Part shown: positions 35,622 through 43,669 of the stretch, piece by piece
How positions within the stretch are numbered: position 1 is the stretch's first letter
Layout of the letters: each line of letters begins with the position of its first letter
Assembly (NCBI RefSeq): GCF_024508235.1
Contig: NZ_CP101943.1
Coordinates: forward strand, 434,001-498,000
Length of the DNA stretch: 64,000 nt
Source of the DNA: Halococcus qingdaonensis
GTDB taxonomy: Archaea > Halobacteriota > Halobacteria > Halobacteriales > Halococcaceae
Reading direction: 5' to 3'
Made by a program: the position numbers and the translations under genes
Notes under the pieces: generated by a model
The model's database searches: none
What the model was told of the DNA's origin: nothing
Seen by the model: the letters and a program-made list of their open reading frames with translations, nothing else

Positions 35622-36848
35622 ATGGAGGCGTCGTTCGAATCGCTCAGAAATCGTGTGCGACGGACGGCGCAAGTGCTGCGCGGCGACGGGCGTGGCTGGA
35701 CGCTCGCGGTCGTGGCCGCCGGCTGGCTGACGGTGCTCGGCGGGCGCTATCTCTTTCCGGCGATCCTCCCGCAGGTCAAGGAGTTCTTCGCCGTCTCGAA
35801 CGCGACGGCGGGCGTGGCGGTCACGACCGTCTGGGCGGCCTACGCGCTGATGCAGTTCCCGGCCGGCATGCTAACCGATCGCTTCGGCGAGCGCGCGCTG
35901 CTCGGGACGAGCCTCGCGGTCTCGGCGGGTGCGGTCGTCGCGGTGAGCCTCGCGCCGACGTTCGTGCTGTTTCTCGGCGGCTGTGCGCTGTTCGGCCTCG
36001 GGACTGGACTGTACGGCCCGGCGCGCGGCACCGCCCTCTCGGCAACGTTCGGCGAGCACGACGGCACCGCCATCGGCCTCACGCTCGCGGCGGGCAGCGT
36101 CGGTTCGGCGCTGTTGCCGTTCGCCGCCAGCGTGCTCGTCGGTCCGCTGGGCTGGCAGACGACCGTCGTGTTGCTCGCGATTCCCTACCTCGCCGTTGCG
36201 GTCGCCATCCGACGGGTGCTTTCACGACGTACGCCGACCGCCAGCCCGTCGGGTCGTCCCTCGATTCGCGGGCTGCTGCGCGCGCTCTGGACCGCCGTCT
36301 CGCGGCGCACGGTGACGGCGGTGAGCGCTGCCACGCTCTCGCTGTTCGTGATGCAGGGATTGACCTCCTTTTTACCAACATACTTCATCGCGGTCAAGGG
36401 GTTCTCCCAGGAGCGCGCCGCCGCCCTGTTCGCGCTTTTCTTCGTCGGCGGGGCGCTCGCCCAGTCGGTCGCCGGCAACGCCGCCGACTACTACGGCGAT
36501 CGCACGGTGTTGCTCGCGACCGCCGGCTTCGGCGTCCTCCCGCTGCTCGCGCTGCCGTTCGTCGATGGACTCGTCCCGGTTGCACTATTGACGGTCCTGC
36601 TCGGTTCGCGGCTCGCGATCAATCCCGTGAGCAACGCCTACATCATCGCCGTCGTCCCGAACGCGGTCCAAGGCACCGCATGGGGCTTCTTCCGGACGAC
36701 GTTCTTCCTGATCGCTGCGACCGGCTCAACTGTAGTCGGACTCTTCTTCGATGCCGGACTCGCCGACGAGTCGTTCGTCGTGCTGGCTGCGCTCACGGCA
36801 CTCGCGGTCGTCTGTTACGTCTTCCTTCCGGCACGAACGCGCGCGTAG
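35622..36848 (+). CDS. MFS transporter
   Basis: 408-residue carrier with twelve hydrophobic segments. The loop 2-3 motif MLTDRFGERALLGTS matches the conserved MFS G-X3-D-R-X-G pattern, and NAADYYGDRTVLLAT is its repeat in the second half. A cytoplasmic loop of about 40 basic residues (RRVLSRRTPTASPSGRPSIRG) separates the halves. The substrate is unknown. No regulator or enzyme partner is adjacent. Confidence 0.92.
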   Translation: MEASFESLRNRVRRTAQVLRGDGRGWTLAVVAAGWLTVLGGRYLFPAILPQVKEFFAVSNATAGVAVTTVWAAYALMQFPAGMLTDRFGERALLGTSLAVSAGAVVAVSLAPTFVLFLGGCALFGLGTGLYGPARGTALSATFGEHDGTAIGLTLAAGSVGSALLPFAASVLVGPLGWQTTVVLLAIPYLAVAVAIRRVLSRRTPTASPSGRPSIRGLLRALWTAVSRRTVTAVSAATLSLFVMQGLTSFLPTYFIAVKGFSQERAAALFALFFVGGALAQSVAGNAADYYGDRTVLLATAGFGVLPLLALPFVDGLVPVALLTVLLGSRLAINPVSNAYIIAVVPNAVQGTAWGFFRTTFFLIAATGSTVVGLFFDAGLADESFVVLAALTALAVVCYVFLPARTRA

Positions 36849-36877
36849 AGGAATCGAGCGTGTGAGAAATCGACCGT

Positions 36878-37786
36878 TCAGACGCCGCGACCCTGCAGTT
36901 TCTCTTCTTCTGGCAGGTCGGCGTTCGCGTCGCCTTTCATGCCCGAACCGGCGTTCGTCGCGATGGCCGCGAGCCTCTCGGGATCGTCCCAGCTGTTGGT
37001 CGCCTCGACGATCGCCTCGCCCATCGCTTCGGGGTTCTCGGCACCGAAGATGCCCGAACCGACGAAGATCCCGTCACAGTCGTGGTGCATCATGAGCGCG
37101 GCGTCGGCGGGCGTCGCGATGCCGCCGGCGGCGAAGTTCACGACCGGGAGGCGGCCGGCGTCGGCGGTCTCGTGGACCAGTTCGGCGGGGGCCTCGATCT
37201 CACGGGCGTAGGCCTCGCGCTCCTCGTGGGTCATCCCCTCCAGTTTGCGGATCGCGCCGCGGATGTTGCGCTGGTGGAAGACGGCCTGGTTCACGTCTCC
37301 CGTCCCGGCTTCGCCCTTCGTCCGGATCATCGCCGCGCCCTCGCCGATCCTTCTGAGTGCCTCGCCGAGATTACGCGCGCCACAGACGAACGGCGCGGTG
37401 AACTCTCGCTTGTCGATGTGGTAGTCATCGTCGGCAGGCGTGAGGACTTCGCTCTCGTCGATCATGTCGACGCCCGTGGCTTCGAGGATCTGGGCCTCCT
37501 TGGTGTGGCCGATCCGTGATTTCCCCATCACCGGGATCGAGACCTCTTCGATGATCTCGGTGATGTCGGCGGGGTCGGCCATCCGTGCGACGCCGCCGCG
37601 CTTTCTGATGTCGGCCGGCACGGCTTCGAGCGCCATCACGGCGACTGCACCCGCGTTCTCAGCGATGCGGGCCTGTTCGGCGTTGACGACGTCCATGATG
37701 ACTCCGCCCTGCTGCATCCGTGCGAACCCGCGTTTGACGAGTTCGGTACCCCGCTTCAGCTCCTCTAAATCGGTCTCGTCGGCCAT
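36878..37786 (-). CDS. pdxS: Pyridoxal 5'-phosphate synthase, PdxS subunit
   Basis: 302-residue synthase subunit that condenses ribose-5-phosphate, glyceraldehyde-3-phosphate and ammonia to PLP. Characteristic segments are [71 protein letters not shown] with the two catalytic lysine regions, and [32 protein letters not shown]. The glutaminase gene pdxT is not adjacent. The ATG at 37786 gives [10 protein letters not shown]; an ATG 24 nt earlier is less likely. Confidence 0.97.
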   Translation of the reverse strand: MADETDLEELKRGTELVKRGFARMQQGGVIMDVVNAEQARIAENAGAVAVMALEAVPADIRKRGGVARMADPADITEIIEEVSIPVMGKSRIGHTKEAQILEATGVDMIDESEVLTPADDDYHIDKREFTAPFVCGARNLGEALRRIGEGAAMIRTKGEAGTGDVNQAVFHQRNIRGAIRKLEGMTHEEREAYAREIEAPAELVHETADAGRLPVVNFAAGGIATPADAALMMHHDCDGIFVGSGIFGAENPEAMGEAIVEATNSWDDPERLAAIATNAGSGMKGDANADLPEEEKLQGRGV

Positions 37787-38020
37787 GTCACGAGTTGAAT
37801 CCCCACTCACTTAACGCCGTTCTTTGATCAACTCTCACTGATGGTGGCGTTGATGGCTGAATAACTAGCTCGATCCTTGAAACTCAATTTATAATCAATT
37901 AAGGGAGTGATAGTCGAACGAACGCCGAACGTTTTCCCTTATTGTCATCGTACACGTCCCCCCACTCTCCCTCGTCAACCGATCAGCACCGTTTTGTCGC
38001 GGCCGGTCGATTCTTGGCCA

Positions 38021-38740
38021 ATGGCCGAACGACGGGTTGGCCCACTCCGTCGCTTGCTCGATGGGGCGGTGCCCGACCGCGAGGCGCTGCCGCGGTACGT
38101 CGCGCCGGTGCCGAAAGCGATCGAGGATCTGGGGCTGCGGCTCGGCTGGCTCGTCGTCGCGATCAACCTCGCGGGCACGGCCTTCGGCTTCTGGTACTAC
38201 CGCTTTCAGTTCGGTCTCGAACCCGCTCTTGCGTGGCCGTTCGTCCCCGATAGCCCGGTGGCGACGCTGTTCATCGCGCTGTCGATCGCGAGCTGGAAAC
38301 TCGGCCACTCTCGAGAGTGGCTCGACGCGCTCGCCTTCTTCGGCTGCCTCAAACTCGGGCTCTGGACCCCCTACACGCTGCTCGTCTTCCAGGATGCGTT
38401 CCTCGCGAGCACCCCGCTGTGGCTCTACGTCTTCCTCTTTTTCAGCCATCTCGCGATGGCGCTCGAAGGGTTCGTGATCCACCGCTACTCCGACTTTCCC
38501 GTGTGGGCGGTCGCCGTTGCGCTCGCGTGGTACGGACTGAACGACCTCGTCGACTACTTCGTCCCCGTCGTCGGCACGTACCACCACACGACTCTCCCCG
38601 TCCAGCCGATCGTCGACGGCGTCATCGAGCACGTCGTGCCCGCCCACCAGTACGTCGCGGCGGGTGCGCTCGCGCTGACGCTGCTCGCGACCTTCCTCGC
38701 GCTGGCGACGCGGGTGAAGAAGCTCGAAGCACGGGCTTGA
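38021..38740 (+). CDS. DUF1405 membrane protein
   Basis: 239-residue integral membrane protein with six or seven spans. Conserved-looking phrases are GFWYYRFQF after span 1, KLGLWTPYTLLVFQDAFL, LWLYVFLFFSHLAMALEGFV and NDLVDYFVPVVGTYHHTTLP, which match DUF1405. Several His and Tyr lie at membrane edges. The role is not known. The 234-bp gap before it contains TTTATAATC (37888-37896), about 125 nt upstream and possibly a promoter. Confidence 0.85.
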   Translation: MAERRVGPLRRLLDGAVPDREALPRYVAPVPKAIEDLGLRLGWLVVAINLAGTAFGFWYYRFQFGLEPALAWPFVPDSPVATLFIALSIASWKLGHSREWLDALAFFGCLKLGLWTPYTLLVFQDAFLASTPLWLYVFLFFSHLAMALEGFVIHRYSDFPVWAVAVALAWYGLNDLVDYFVPVVGTYHHTTLPVQPIVDGVIEHVVPAHQYVAAGALALTLLATFLALATRVKKLEARA

Positions 38741-38781
38741 GTTCGTCGTCGCCGCTGGCGAGCACTCGGCCCGAGGTGGAG

Positions 38782-38788
38782 TTAAATA
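38782..38788 (+). promoter_or_regulatory. TATA-like box of the enolase-superfamily gene
   Basis: TTAAATA lies 26 nt before the ATG at 38810, the spacing expected for a leaderless haloarchaeal transcript. Confidence 0.5.
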
Positions 38789-38809
38789 GTCGGTGGGCGT
38801 ACCGCGGGC

Positions 38810-39859
38810 ATGCTCTACGACCGGGTCGCCGATCTCGATCTCACCATCGACGACTACGAACTGGCCCAGCGCGAACGGGACACGTCGAGCGGCTTCACCC
38901 GCACGACGACCGTCGTCTCGCTGCACGGCGACGGCGAGACCGGGCAGGGCGAGGACGTCATCTACGACAATGAAGCCCACTACGCGCTCCGCGACTCGAC
39001 GGCGACGTTCCCCGTCGCGGGCGAGTACACGCTCGATTCGTTCTCCGAGCAGCTGGCCAGGATCGATCTTTTCCCCGATAACGAGCCCGACCAGCCGACC
39101 GCCCGCGACTACCGGCGGTGGGCGTTCGAGAGTGCAGCGCTCGATCTCGCGCTGAAACAGGCCGGGACGACCCTCGCCGAGCGCCTCGATCGCTCGTACG
39201 ATCCCGTCCGGTTCGTCGTGAGCACGCGGTTGGCGGAGCCACCGACCGGCGAGCGCGTCGACGACTGGCTCGACCGGAACCCGGCGCTCGAGTTCAAGCT
39301 CGATCCCACGTCGGACTGGTCGACCGAACTCGTCGAACGGCTGGCGGCGACCGATGCCGTTCGGATTCTCGATCTCAAGGGCCAGTACCACGGAACGATG
39401 GTCGACCAGCCGCCCGATCCCGATCTCTACAAGCGGATCATCCAGGGGTTTCCCGAGGCACTTGTCGAGGATCCGGCGCTGACCGACGAGACACGGGAGC
39501 TGTTCGCGGGTCACGAGTCACGCGTGACGTGGGACTACCCGATCCAGGGCGTCGACACGATCGAGGACCTCCCGTGGGAACCGGACTGGCTCAACATCAA
39601 ACCCTCGCGGTTCGGCTCGGTGGAGTCCGTACTCGACACGATCGACTACTGTCGAGAGAACGACATCCGGATGTACGGCGGCGGCCAGTTCGAACTCGAT
39701 GTCGGCCGCGAGCATATCCACGCGCTCGCGTCACTGTTCTATCCGGACGGGCCGAACGATGTCGCCCCGCGGGCGTACAACGATCCCGACCCGAGCGGCG
39801 ACCTGCCGACGAGCCTGCTCACCCCGCCGGCGTCGCCGCACGGGCTGAAGTGGGTCTGA
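38810..39859 (+). CDS. Enolase-superfamily protein of unknown substrate
   Basis: 349-residue protein with a capping domain (1-110) and a TIM-barrel part. Strand-end motifs typical of the muconate lactonising/OSBS group are seen: LEFKLDP (catalytic-type lysine), RILDLKG, EALVEDPAL (metal-type Glu-Asp), LNIKPSRFGSVESVLDTIDYC with a second lysine, and MYGGGQFELDVGR at the last strands. Canonical menaquinone OSBS motifs are not all present. It could be an epimerase, dehydratase or cycloisomerase. The gene is alone, with its own promoter. Confidence 0.75.
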   Translation: MLYDRVADLDLTIDDYELAQRERDTSSGFTRTTTVVSLHGDGETGQGEDVIYDNEAHYALRDSTATFPVAGEYTLDSFSEQLARIDLFPDNEPDQPTARDYRRWAFESAALDLALKQAGTTLAERLDRSYDPVRFVVSTRLAEPPTGERVDDWLDRNPALEFKLDPTSDWSTELVERLAATDAVRILDLKGQYHGTMVDQPPDPDLYKRIIQGFPEALVEDPALTDETRELFAGHESRVTWDYPIQGVDTIEDLPWEPDWLNIKPSRFGSVESVLDTIDYCRENDIRMYGGGQFELDVGREHIHALASLFYPDGPNDVAPRAYNDPDPSGDLPTSLLTPPASPHGLKWV

Positions 39860-39928
39860 CGACGATAGCCGACTCGCAGTCCCTCGATTTTCCTCTTCTC
39901 TCATCCTCGGATTCGATTCTCGTCCCGC

Positions 39929-40813
39929 TCACGTCTCCCTGTCCGCATGCGAGCGTACCCAGAGCTCGCCGATGCGCGAGAGGCGCGTCCGGTGGGACTT
40001 CCCGTGGGCGTCCTGCTCGACGTAGCCCTTGCCGCCAGGCCCCAGCCGATCGACGTTGTAGATGACCTTCGAGCGGAAGCTGTCGGTGTACTCCTCGCTC
40101 AGCTCGCGCGCGAGCGCCTGGGCGAGCTCCGAGACGCTCTCGAAGGGGCCGTCCTCGCCGAGTTTGAACAGGATGAGCTCCTCGAACGGTTTGACGTTCG
40201 AGAACGACGCTACGGGGATCTCGAGGATGTGTTCGCCGTCGATCGCCTTCGCGCCGATCGTCGTCCCGCGCTCGTCGAACTCCGCAAGCAGGTCCCGCGC
40301 GCTGTGGAGGCGTTCGTCGATGCGCTCGTCGTCATCGTCGAGATCGGCCAGCAAGTCGATCTGCTGGCGGAGCTCCTCGGCAAGTTCGGTTTCGAGGTAT
40401 TTCTCGGGGATCGTGTAGTAGGTGTGGATCCGATCCCTGTCCTCGCTCCGTTCGACGCCGATCGAGTGGGCAGCGGTGGCGAAGGCGAAGCTCACGGTTC
40501 GGGGCATCGCGCTGACGTTCGCCCAGACCCCGTGGCCGGCGTCGAGCTCGTCGTTGATGAGCGCGTAGGCCTGTTCGAAGGCCCCGTCGTAGTCGTAGAC
40601 GTCCTCGACGACGAACCGCTCGGTCTCCGCGCCGAGCAGGTTCGTGAAGTCCTGTTCGAGCTTCGCCGCGAGCTTGCGCGAGTATTCGACGTTCGCCTCG
40701 CTCCCGACCGCGCCTTCGAGGAGGATCACCCTGTCGACGTCGCGTTTGTCCCGAACGAGCGGCGCGATGAGCCGGTCGTAATCGAAGCCGACCGGCACGA
40801 TGTGGGTCTGCAT
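39929..40813 (-). CDS. DUF6293 / HFX_2341-type regulator with CARF-like domain
   Basis: 294-residue protein. The N-terminal part, MQTHIVPVGFDYDRLIAPLVRDKRDVDRVILLEGAVG, followed by VWANVSAMPRTVSFAFATAAHSI, has the pattern of a CARF-like nucleotide-binding domain as in Csa3 regulators. The C-terminal 110 residues (FEELILFKLGEDGPFESVSELAQALARELSEEYTDSFRSKVIYNVDRLGPGGKGYVEQD) look like a winged helix-turn-helix. I recall the haloarchaeal family name HFX_2341. No CRISPR array or cas gene is in this window. The ATG at 40813 was taken; 17 more codons are open upstream. Confidence 0.8.
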   Translation of the reverse strand: MQTHIVPVGFDYDRLIAPLVRDKRDVDRVILLEGAVGSEANVEYSRKLAAKLEQDFTNLLGAETERFVVEDVYDYDGAFEQAYALINDELDAGHGVWANVSAMPRTVSFAFATAAHSIGVERSEDRDRIHTYYTIPEKYLETELAEELRQQIDLLADLDDDDERIDERLHSARDLLAEFDERGTTIGAKAIDGEHILEIPVASFSNVKPFEELILFKLGEDGPFESVSELAQALARELSEEYTDSFRSKVIYNVDRLGPGGKGYVEQDAHGKSHRTRLSRIGELWVRSHADRET

Positions 40814-40881
40814 ACCCGTTCTATCGGTGAACCACGAATAAGGGTTGTCGAGTCGGATCGCCATCCGCTACCCGTTTCGAC

Positions 40882-41223
40882 TCAGTAGACGCGCGTGCCG
40901 TTTTCGACCGGCTGCTCCGGTTGGAGGTGGACCACGCCCTCGTCGCCGTCGACGCCGGTCACGAGACACTGGCTCTCGAAGCCCGCGATCGAGACCGTGC
41001 CGACGTTCACGACCGCGACCACCTGCCGGCCGAGCAGTTCCTCGTGCTCGTACATCGTCAACCCGGCGGCCGATCGGAGTGTCTCGTCGCCGAACTCCAC
41101 TTCGAGTTTGTAGACGTCCTTTCTAGCTTCGGGGAACGCCTCGACGGCGACGATCTCGCCGATGCGCATTTCGATGTCGTCGAGAAAGCGTTCAGGATCG
41201 ATATCGGGTTCGTCGATGCCCAT
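40882..41223 (-). CDS. tRNA-binding OB-fold protein (MetRS-C/CsaA-like)
   Basis: 113-residue protein consisting of one EMAPII-type OB fold: EMRIGEIVAVEAFPEARKDVYKLEVEFGDE, AAGLTMYEHEELLGRQVVAVVNV and SQCLVTGVDGDEGVVHLQPEQPVENGTRV. The family includes CsaA, Trbp111 and the C-terminal part of MetRS and PheRS beta. It could bind tRNA for aminoacylation. It lies between the CARF-like regulator and repeat copy B. Confidence 0.92.
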   Translation of the reverse strand: MGIDEPDIDPERFLDDIEMRIGEIVAVEAFPEARKDVYKLEVEFGDETLRSAAGLTMYEHEELLGRQVVAVVNVGTVSIAGFESQCLVTGVDGDEGVVHLQPEQPVENGTRVY

Positions 41224-41327
41224 GTCATCGTTGGACGTGCAATATGCATCATTCCAGCGAAAGCGATGTGCGGCCGGCAGCCACGGGGCGGATGCGGTGC
41301 GGCCGCCGTGCGGGTGCGGCCGCGGTT

Positions 41328-41526
41328 TCCTGGCGGATGAAGGGCGAGGCGCGCGGAGCGCGCCGAGGGCTTCGGCGGTTGCGGTGCGTCGTAGGTGGCG
41401 TTGCTCTCCGCGCGAGTGGAGCGAGCGCGGTTCACCGCTCGCGCGGTTTGCGAGCGGGGATTTTTAGTCCAGGTTTTTGGACGGGGTTCGACTGAGCGGA
41501 GCGAAGGAGGACCCCGTGTAAAAAAG
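41328..41526 (+). repeat. Structured intergenic repeat, copy B
   Basis: Second copy of the element at 15326-15577. The 24-nt block 41328-41351 is identical to 15368-15391. Other shared blocks are 41356-41379 and the pattern GAGCGGG-N2-TTTTTAG followed by an AG-N-TTTTTG segment (41452-41479). A CCGCGCGAG/CTCGCGCGG stem spans 41408-41416 and 41438-41446, and a GACGGGG...CCCCGT stem spans the end. A GTAAAAAA run abuts the hemA stop as in copy A. The preceding 41240-41327 is repeat-like GC-rich sequence with GCGGCCGC palindromes. No gene is seen. Confidence 0.75.
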
Positions 41527-41533
41527 TGGGGTT

Positions 41534-42868
41534 TCAGTCATCGAGATGTTCACGAACGGCCGAGGCGAGCGCGTACTGCGTTTCCTGGGGAACGTCGTTC
41601 GTGCCGAGGGTTGCCGGTGTGTCGTCGGCGTCGAACGACGGGTCGAACAGCCGGAGCGCGCTGTTGATCGTCGCCCAGTCGTCGTCCTCGGCGGCGTCGC
41701 GCAGGCTCTTGGTGGGGGCGGCGAGCAGTTGACTCACGAGCGTGTCGGCGAGCGATTCGACGACGGCGTGCTGGTCGTCGGTCATCCCATCGGTGTCGAG
41801 CTTCGAGAGCGCCCGCGAGAGTTCGCGTTCCTTCATCCGTTCGGCGTTCTCGTACATCGCAGCGATGACGGCGTCGGCGCGCTGGCGCTTGTAGCGGGCG
41901 AGCAGATTGTCGAACTCGCGGTCGATCATCGCCTCGACGCGCTCGGCGGCCTCCTGTCGGCGCTCGCGCGTCGCCTCCGTGACGGATTCGAGCGCGTCGA
42001 GATCGTAGTGGGTAACGGTCGGGAGTTCGGCGGCGGCCTGTGTCGCGTCGCGCGGCTGGGCGATGTCGATGAGCAGGGTTTCGCCGGCGGATGCGAGCGC
42101 TTCGCGATCGAGCACGGGAACGGGGCTGCTCGTCGCCGAGACGACGACATCGGCGAGCGAGAGCGCCTCGGGGAGGTCGTCGAGGTCGAGCGCCGCGCCG
42201 TCGGCTTCGACCTGGTCGGCGACGTGAGCGGCCTTCTCCTCGGTGCGGTTGGCGACGAACAGGTGGTCAACCGAGCGGCCGAGCGACTGGGCGGCGAGCG
42301 TCCCCATCTCGCCCGCACCGACGACCAGCCCCGTGGCGTCGGCGAGCGTGCGCTCCTCGTCGGCGAGCCGTGCGGCGGCGCTGCCGAGCGAGACCACGCC
42401 CTCGTCGATGGCGGTCTCGGTGCGTGCGCGCTCGCCGACGTGGATGGCCTTCTGGATGCCTTCCTCGAACATCGAGCCGATCCCGCCGACCGCACGGGCG
42501 TTCGTGTAGGCGTCCTGCAACTGGCCGAGAATCTGGTCCTCGCCGAGTACGAGCGACTCCAGCCCGCAGGCGACTCGCATGAGATGGCGGAGGCTTTCCT
42601 CGTGGCCGAGCTCGCGGACGACCTCGTCGGGACTGTCGGCGACGATCGACGAAAGGCTCTCGCGGCCGTGATCGGGATCGTCAGCGACGACGTAGAGCTC
42701 CGCCCGATTACACGTCTGGAGCGAGAACGCCTCGCGAACGCCCTCGTGAGCGCACAGCGCTTCGACGGTCTCGCGCTCGTCGCGCGCACAGGCCGCTTCG
42801 ATCTGCTCGACGCTCGCGCGCTGATGGGCGATGCTCACGCCGGAAATGATCCCCGTGGCGACAGTCAT
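41534..42868 (-). CDS. hemA: Glutamyl-tRNA reductase
   Basis: 444-residue enzyme that reduces glutamyl-tRNA to glutamate-1-semialdehyde, first step of tetrapyrrole synthesis. LQTCNRAELYVV contains the catalytic cysteine (about residue 53). CGLESLVLGEDQILGQLQDAY, LVVGAGEMGTLAAQSL (NADPH site) and a long C-terminal helical dimerisation domain match the family. It overlaps the upstream precorrin-2 dehydrogenase gene by 4 nt (ATGA). Its stop is followed on the minus strand by repeat B, which probably acts as terminator. Confidence 0.96.
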   Translation of the reverse strand: MTVATGIISGVSIAHQRASVEQIEAACARDERETVEALCAHEGVREAFSLQTCNRAELYVVADDPDHGRESLSSIVADSPDEVVRELGHEESLRHLMRVACGLESLVLGEDQILGQLQDAYTNARAVGGIGSMFEEGIQKAIHVGERARTETAIDEGVVSLGSAAARLADEERTLADATGLVVGAGEMGTLAAQSLGRSVDHLFVANRTEEKAAHVADQVEADGAALDLDDLPEALSLADVVVSATSSPVPVLDREALASAGETLLIDIAQPRDATQAAAELPTVTHYDLDALESVTEATRERRQEAAERVEAMIDREFDNLLARYKRQRADAVIAAMYENAERMKERELSRALSKLDTDGMTDDQHAVVESLADTLVSQLLAAPTKSLRDAAEDDDWATINSALRLFDPSFDADDTPATLGTNDVPQETQYALASAVREHLDD

Positions 42869-43524
42869 CGTTCGTTCATCCCCGAGAGCACGTCGCTGAT
42901 CACCGATTGGGCCTCTTGCTCCGCGGTATGGGTTCCATCACCTAAAGCCTTCCAAACCCGATCGGAGCGCACGACCGCCCGGACGGCCGCCCGTCGCTGT
43001 TCGGCCGGCGTGTCCTCGCGCAACTGCTCGCGTAGCTCCCCCGTGAGCGTCGCCATCGCGCCCACACCGGCGAACTCCTCCTCGAAGCGCTCGCGCAGAT
43101 ATCGGCTGAGCGCCGGGCTCGTTCCACCGGTGGCGACCGCCATCAGGACGGGATCGTCGCGAACCGTCGCTGGCACGGTCACGTCAAGATGGCTCCGCTC
43201 GACGGCTCCGCCGCTCCGATCGGCACGATTGTGGAGGGTTCCGCGCTCGCGCGCGACCCGTGCCACGGCGTCGTTCACCGCCTCGTCGTCCGTCGCCGCG
43301 ATCGCGAGCGCCGGGGCGATCCGCTCGAACCACTCAGGCACGTCGTCGGGCGACGGCGCGGCACGCACGCGTTCCGCATCGCCGAACTCGGCGTCGGTGA
43401 ACGCCGGGCTCACCACCACGACCCGTGCCTCGCGCGCGAATCGGCGTGCCTTGCGCGCGCCGACCGGCCCGCCGCCGAAAATCAGTACTGCCTCCCCGCT
43501 GAAATCGTGCAGCAGCGGAATCAT
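42865..43524 (-). CDS. Precorrin-2 dehydrogenase / siroheme synthase N-domain
   Basis: 219-residue NAD-dependent enzyme. MIPLLHDFSGEAVLIFGGGPVGARKARRF is the characteristic N-terminus (SirC/Met8). A Rossmann domain with AIAATDDEAVNDAVARVARERGTLHNRAD and DVTVPATVRDDPVLMAVATGGTSPALSRYLRERFE follows. It oxidises precorrin-2 to sirohydrochlorin; ferrochelation is possible, as in Met8. It lies first in an operon with hemA. The ATG at 43524 was preferred to the GTG two codons earlier. Confidence 0.93.
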   Translation of the reverse strand: MIPLLHDFSGEAVLIFGGGPVGARKARRFAREARVVVVSPAFTDAEFGDAERVRAAPSPDDVPEWFERIAPALAIAATDDEAVNDAVARVARERGTLHNRADRSGGAVERSHLDVTVPATVRDDPVLMAVATGGTSPALSRYLRERFEEEFAGVGAMATLTGELREQLREDTPAEQRRAAVRAVVRSDRVWKALGDGTHTAEQEAQSVISDVLSGMNER

Positions 43525-43535
43525 CCCCACCCACC

Positions 43536-43669
43536 TTTTTTACGCTCGGGTGCGCTGACGCGCACCGCTCGCGTAAAAAATCTGGACCAAAAAAACCGCT
43601 CACTCGCCGCTACGCGGCTCGCTCGCGGTCTGAGTGCTTCGACCGCACCGCACGCTGCTCGACGCTGGC
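43536..43669 (-). repeat. Structured intergenic repeat, copy C (inverted)
   Basis: Shorter relative of copies A and B in the opposite orientation. It begins with the 10-bp inverted repeat TTTTTTACGC (43536-43545) and GCGTAAAAAA (43571-43580). Within this lies a perfect GGTGCGC-TGAC-GCGCACC hairpin (43549-43555 with 43560-43566). TCTGGACC and an A-run with CCGCTCACTCGC follow, matching the reverse complement of copy B (AAAAACCTGGAC, CCCCGCTCGC). It lies between the siroheme synthase start and the AhbAB stop and can act as a bidirectional terminator. The 24-nt core is absent. Confidence 0.65.
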
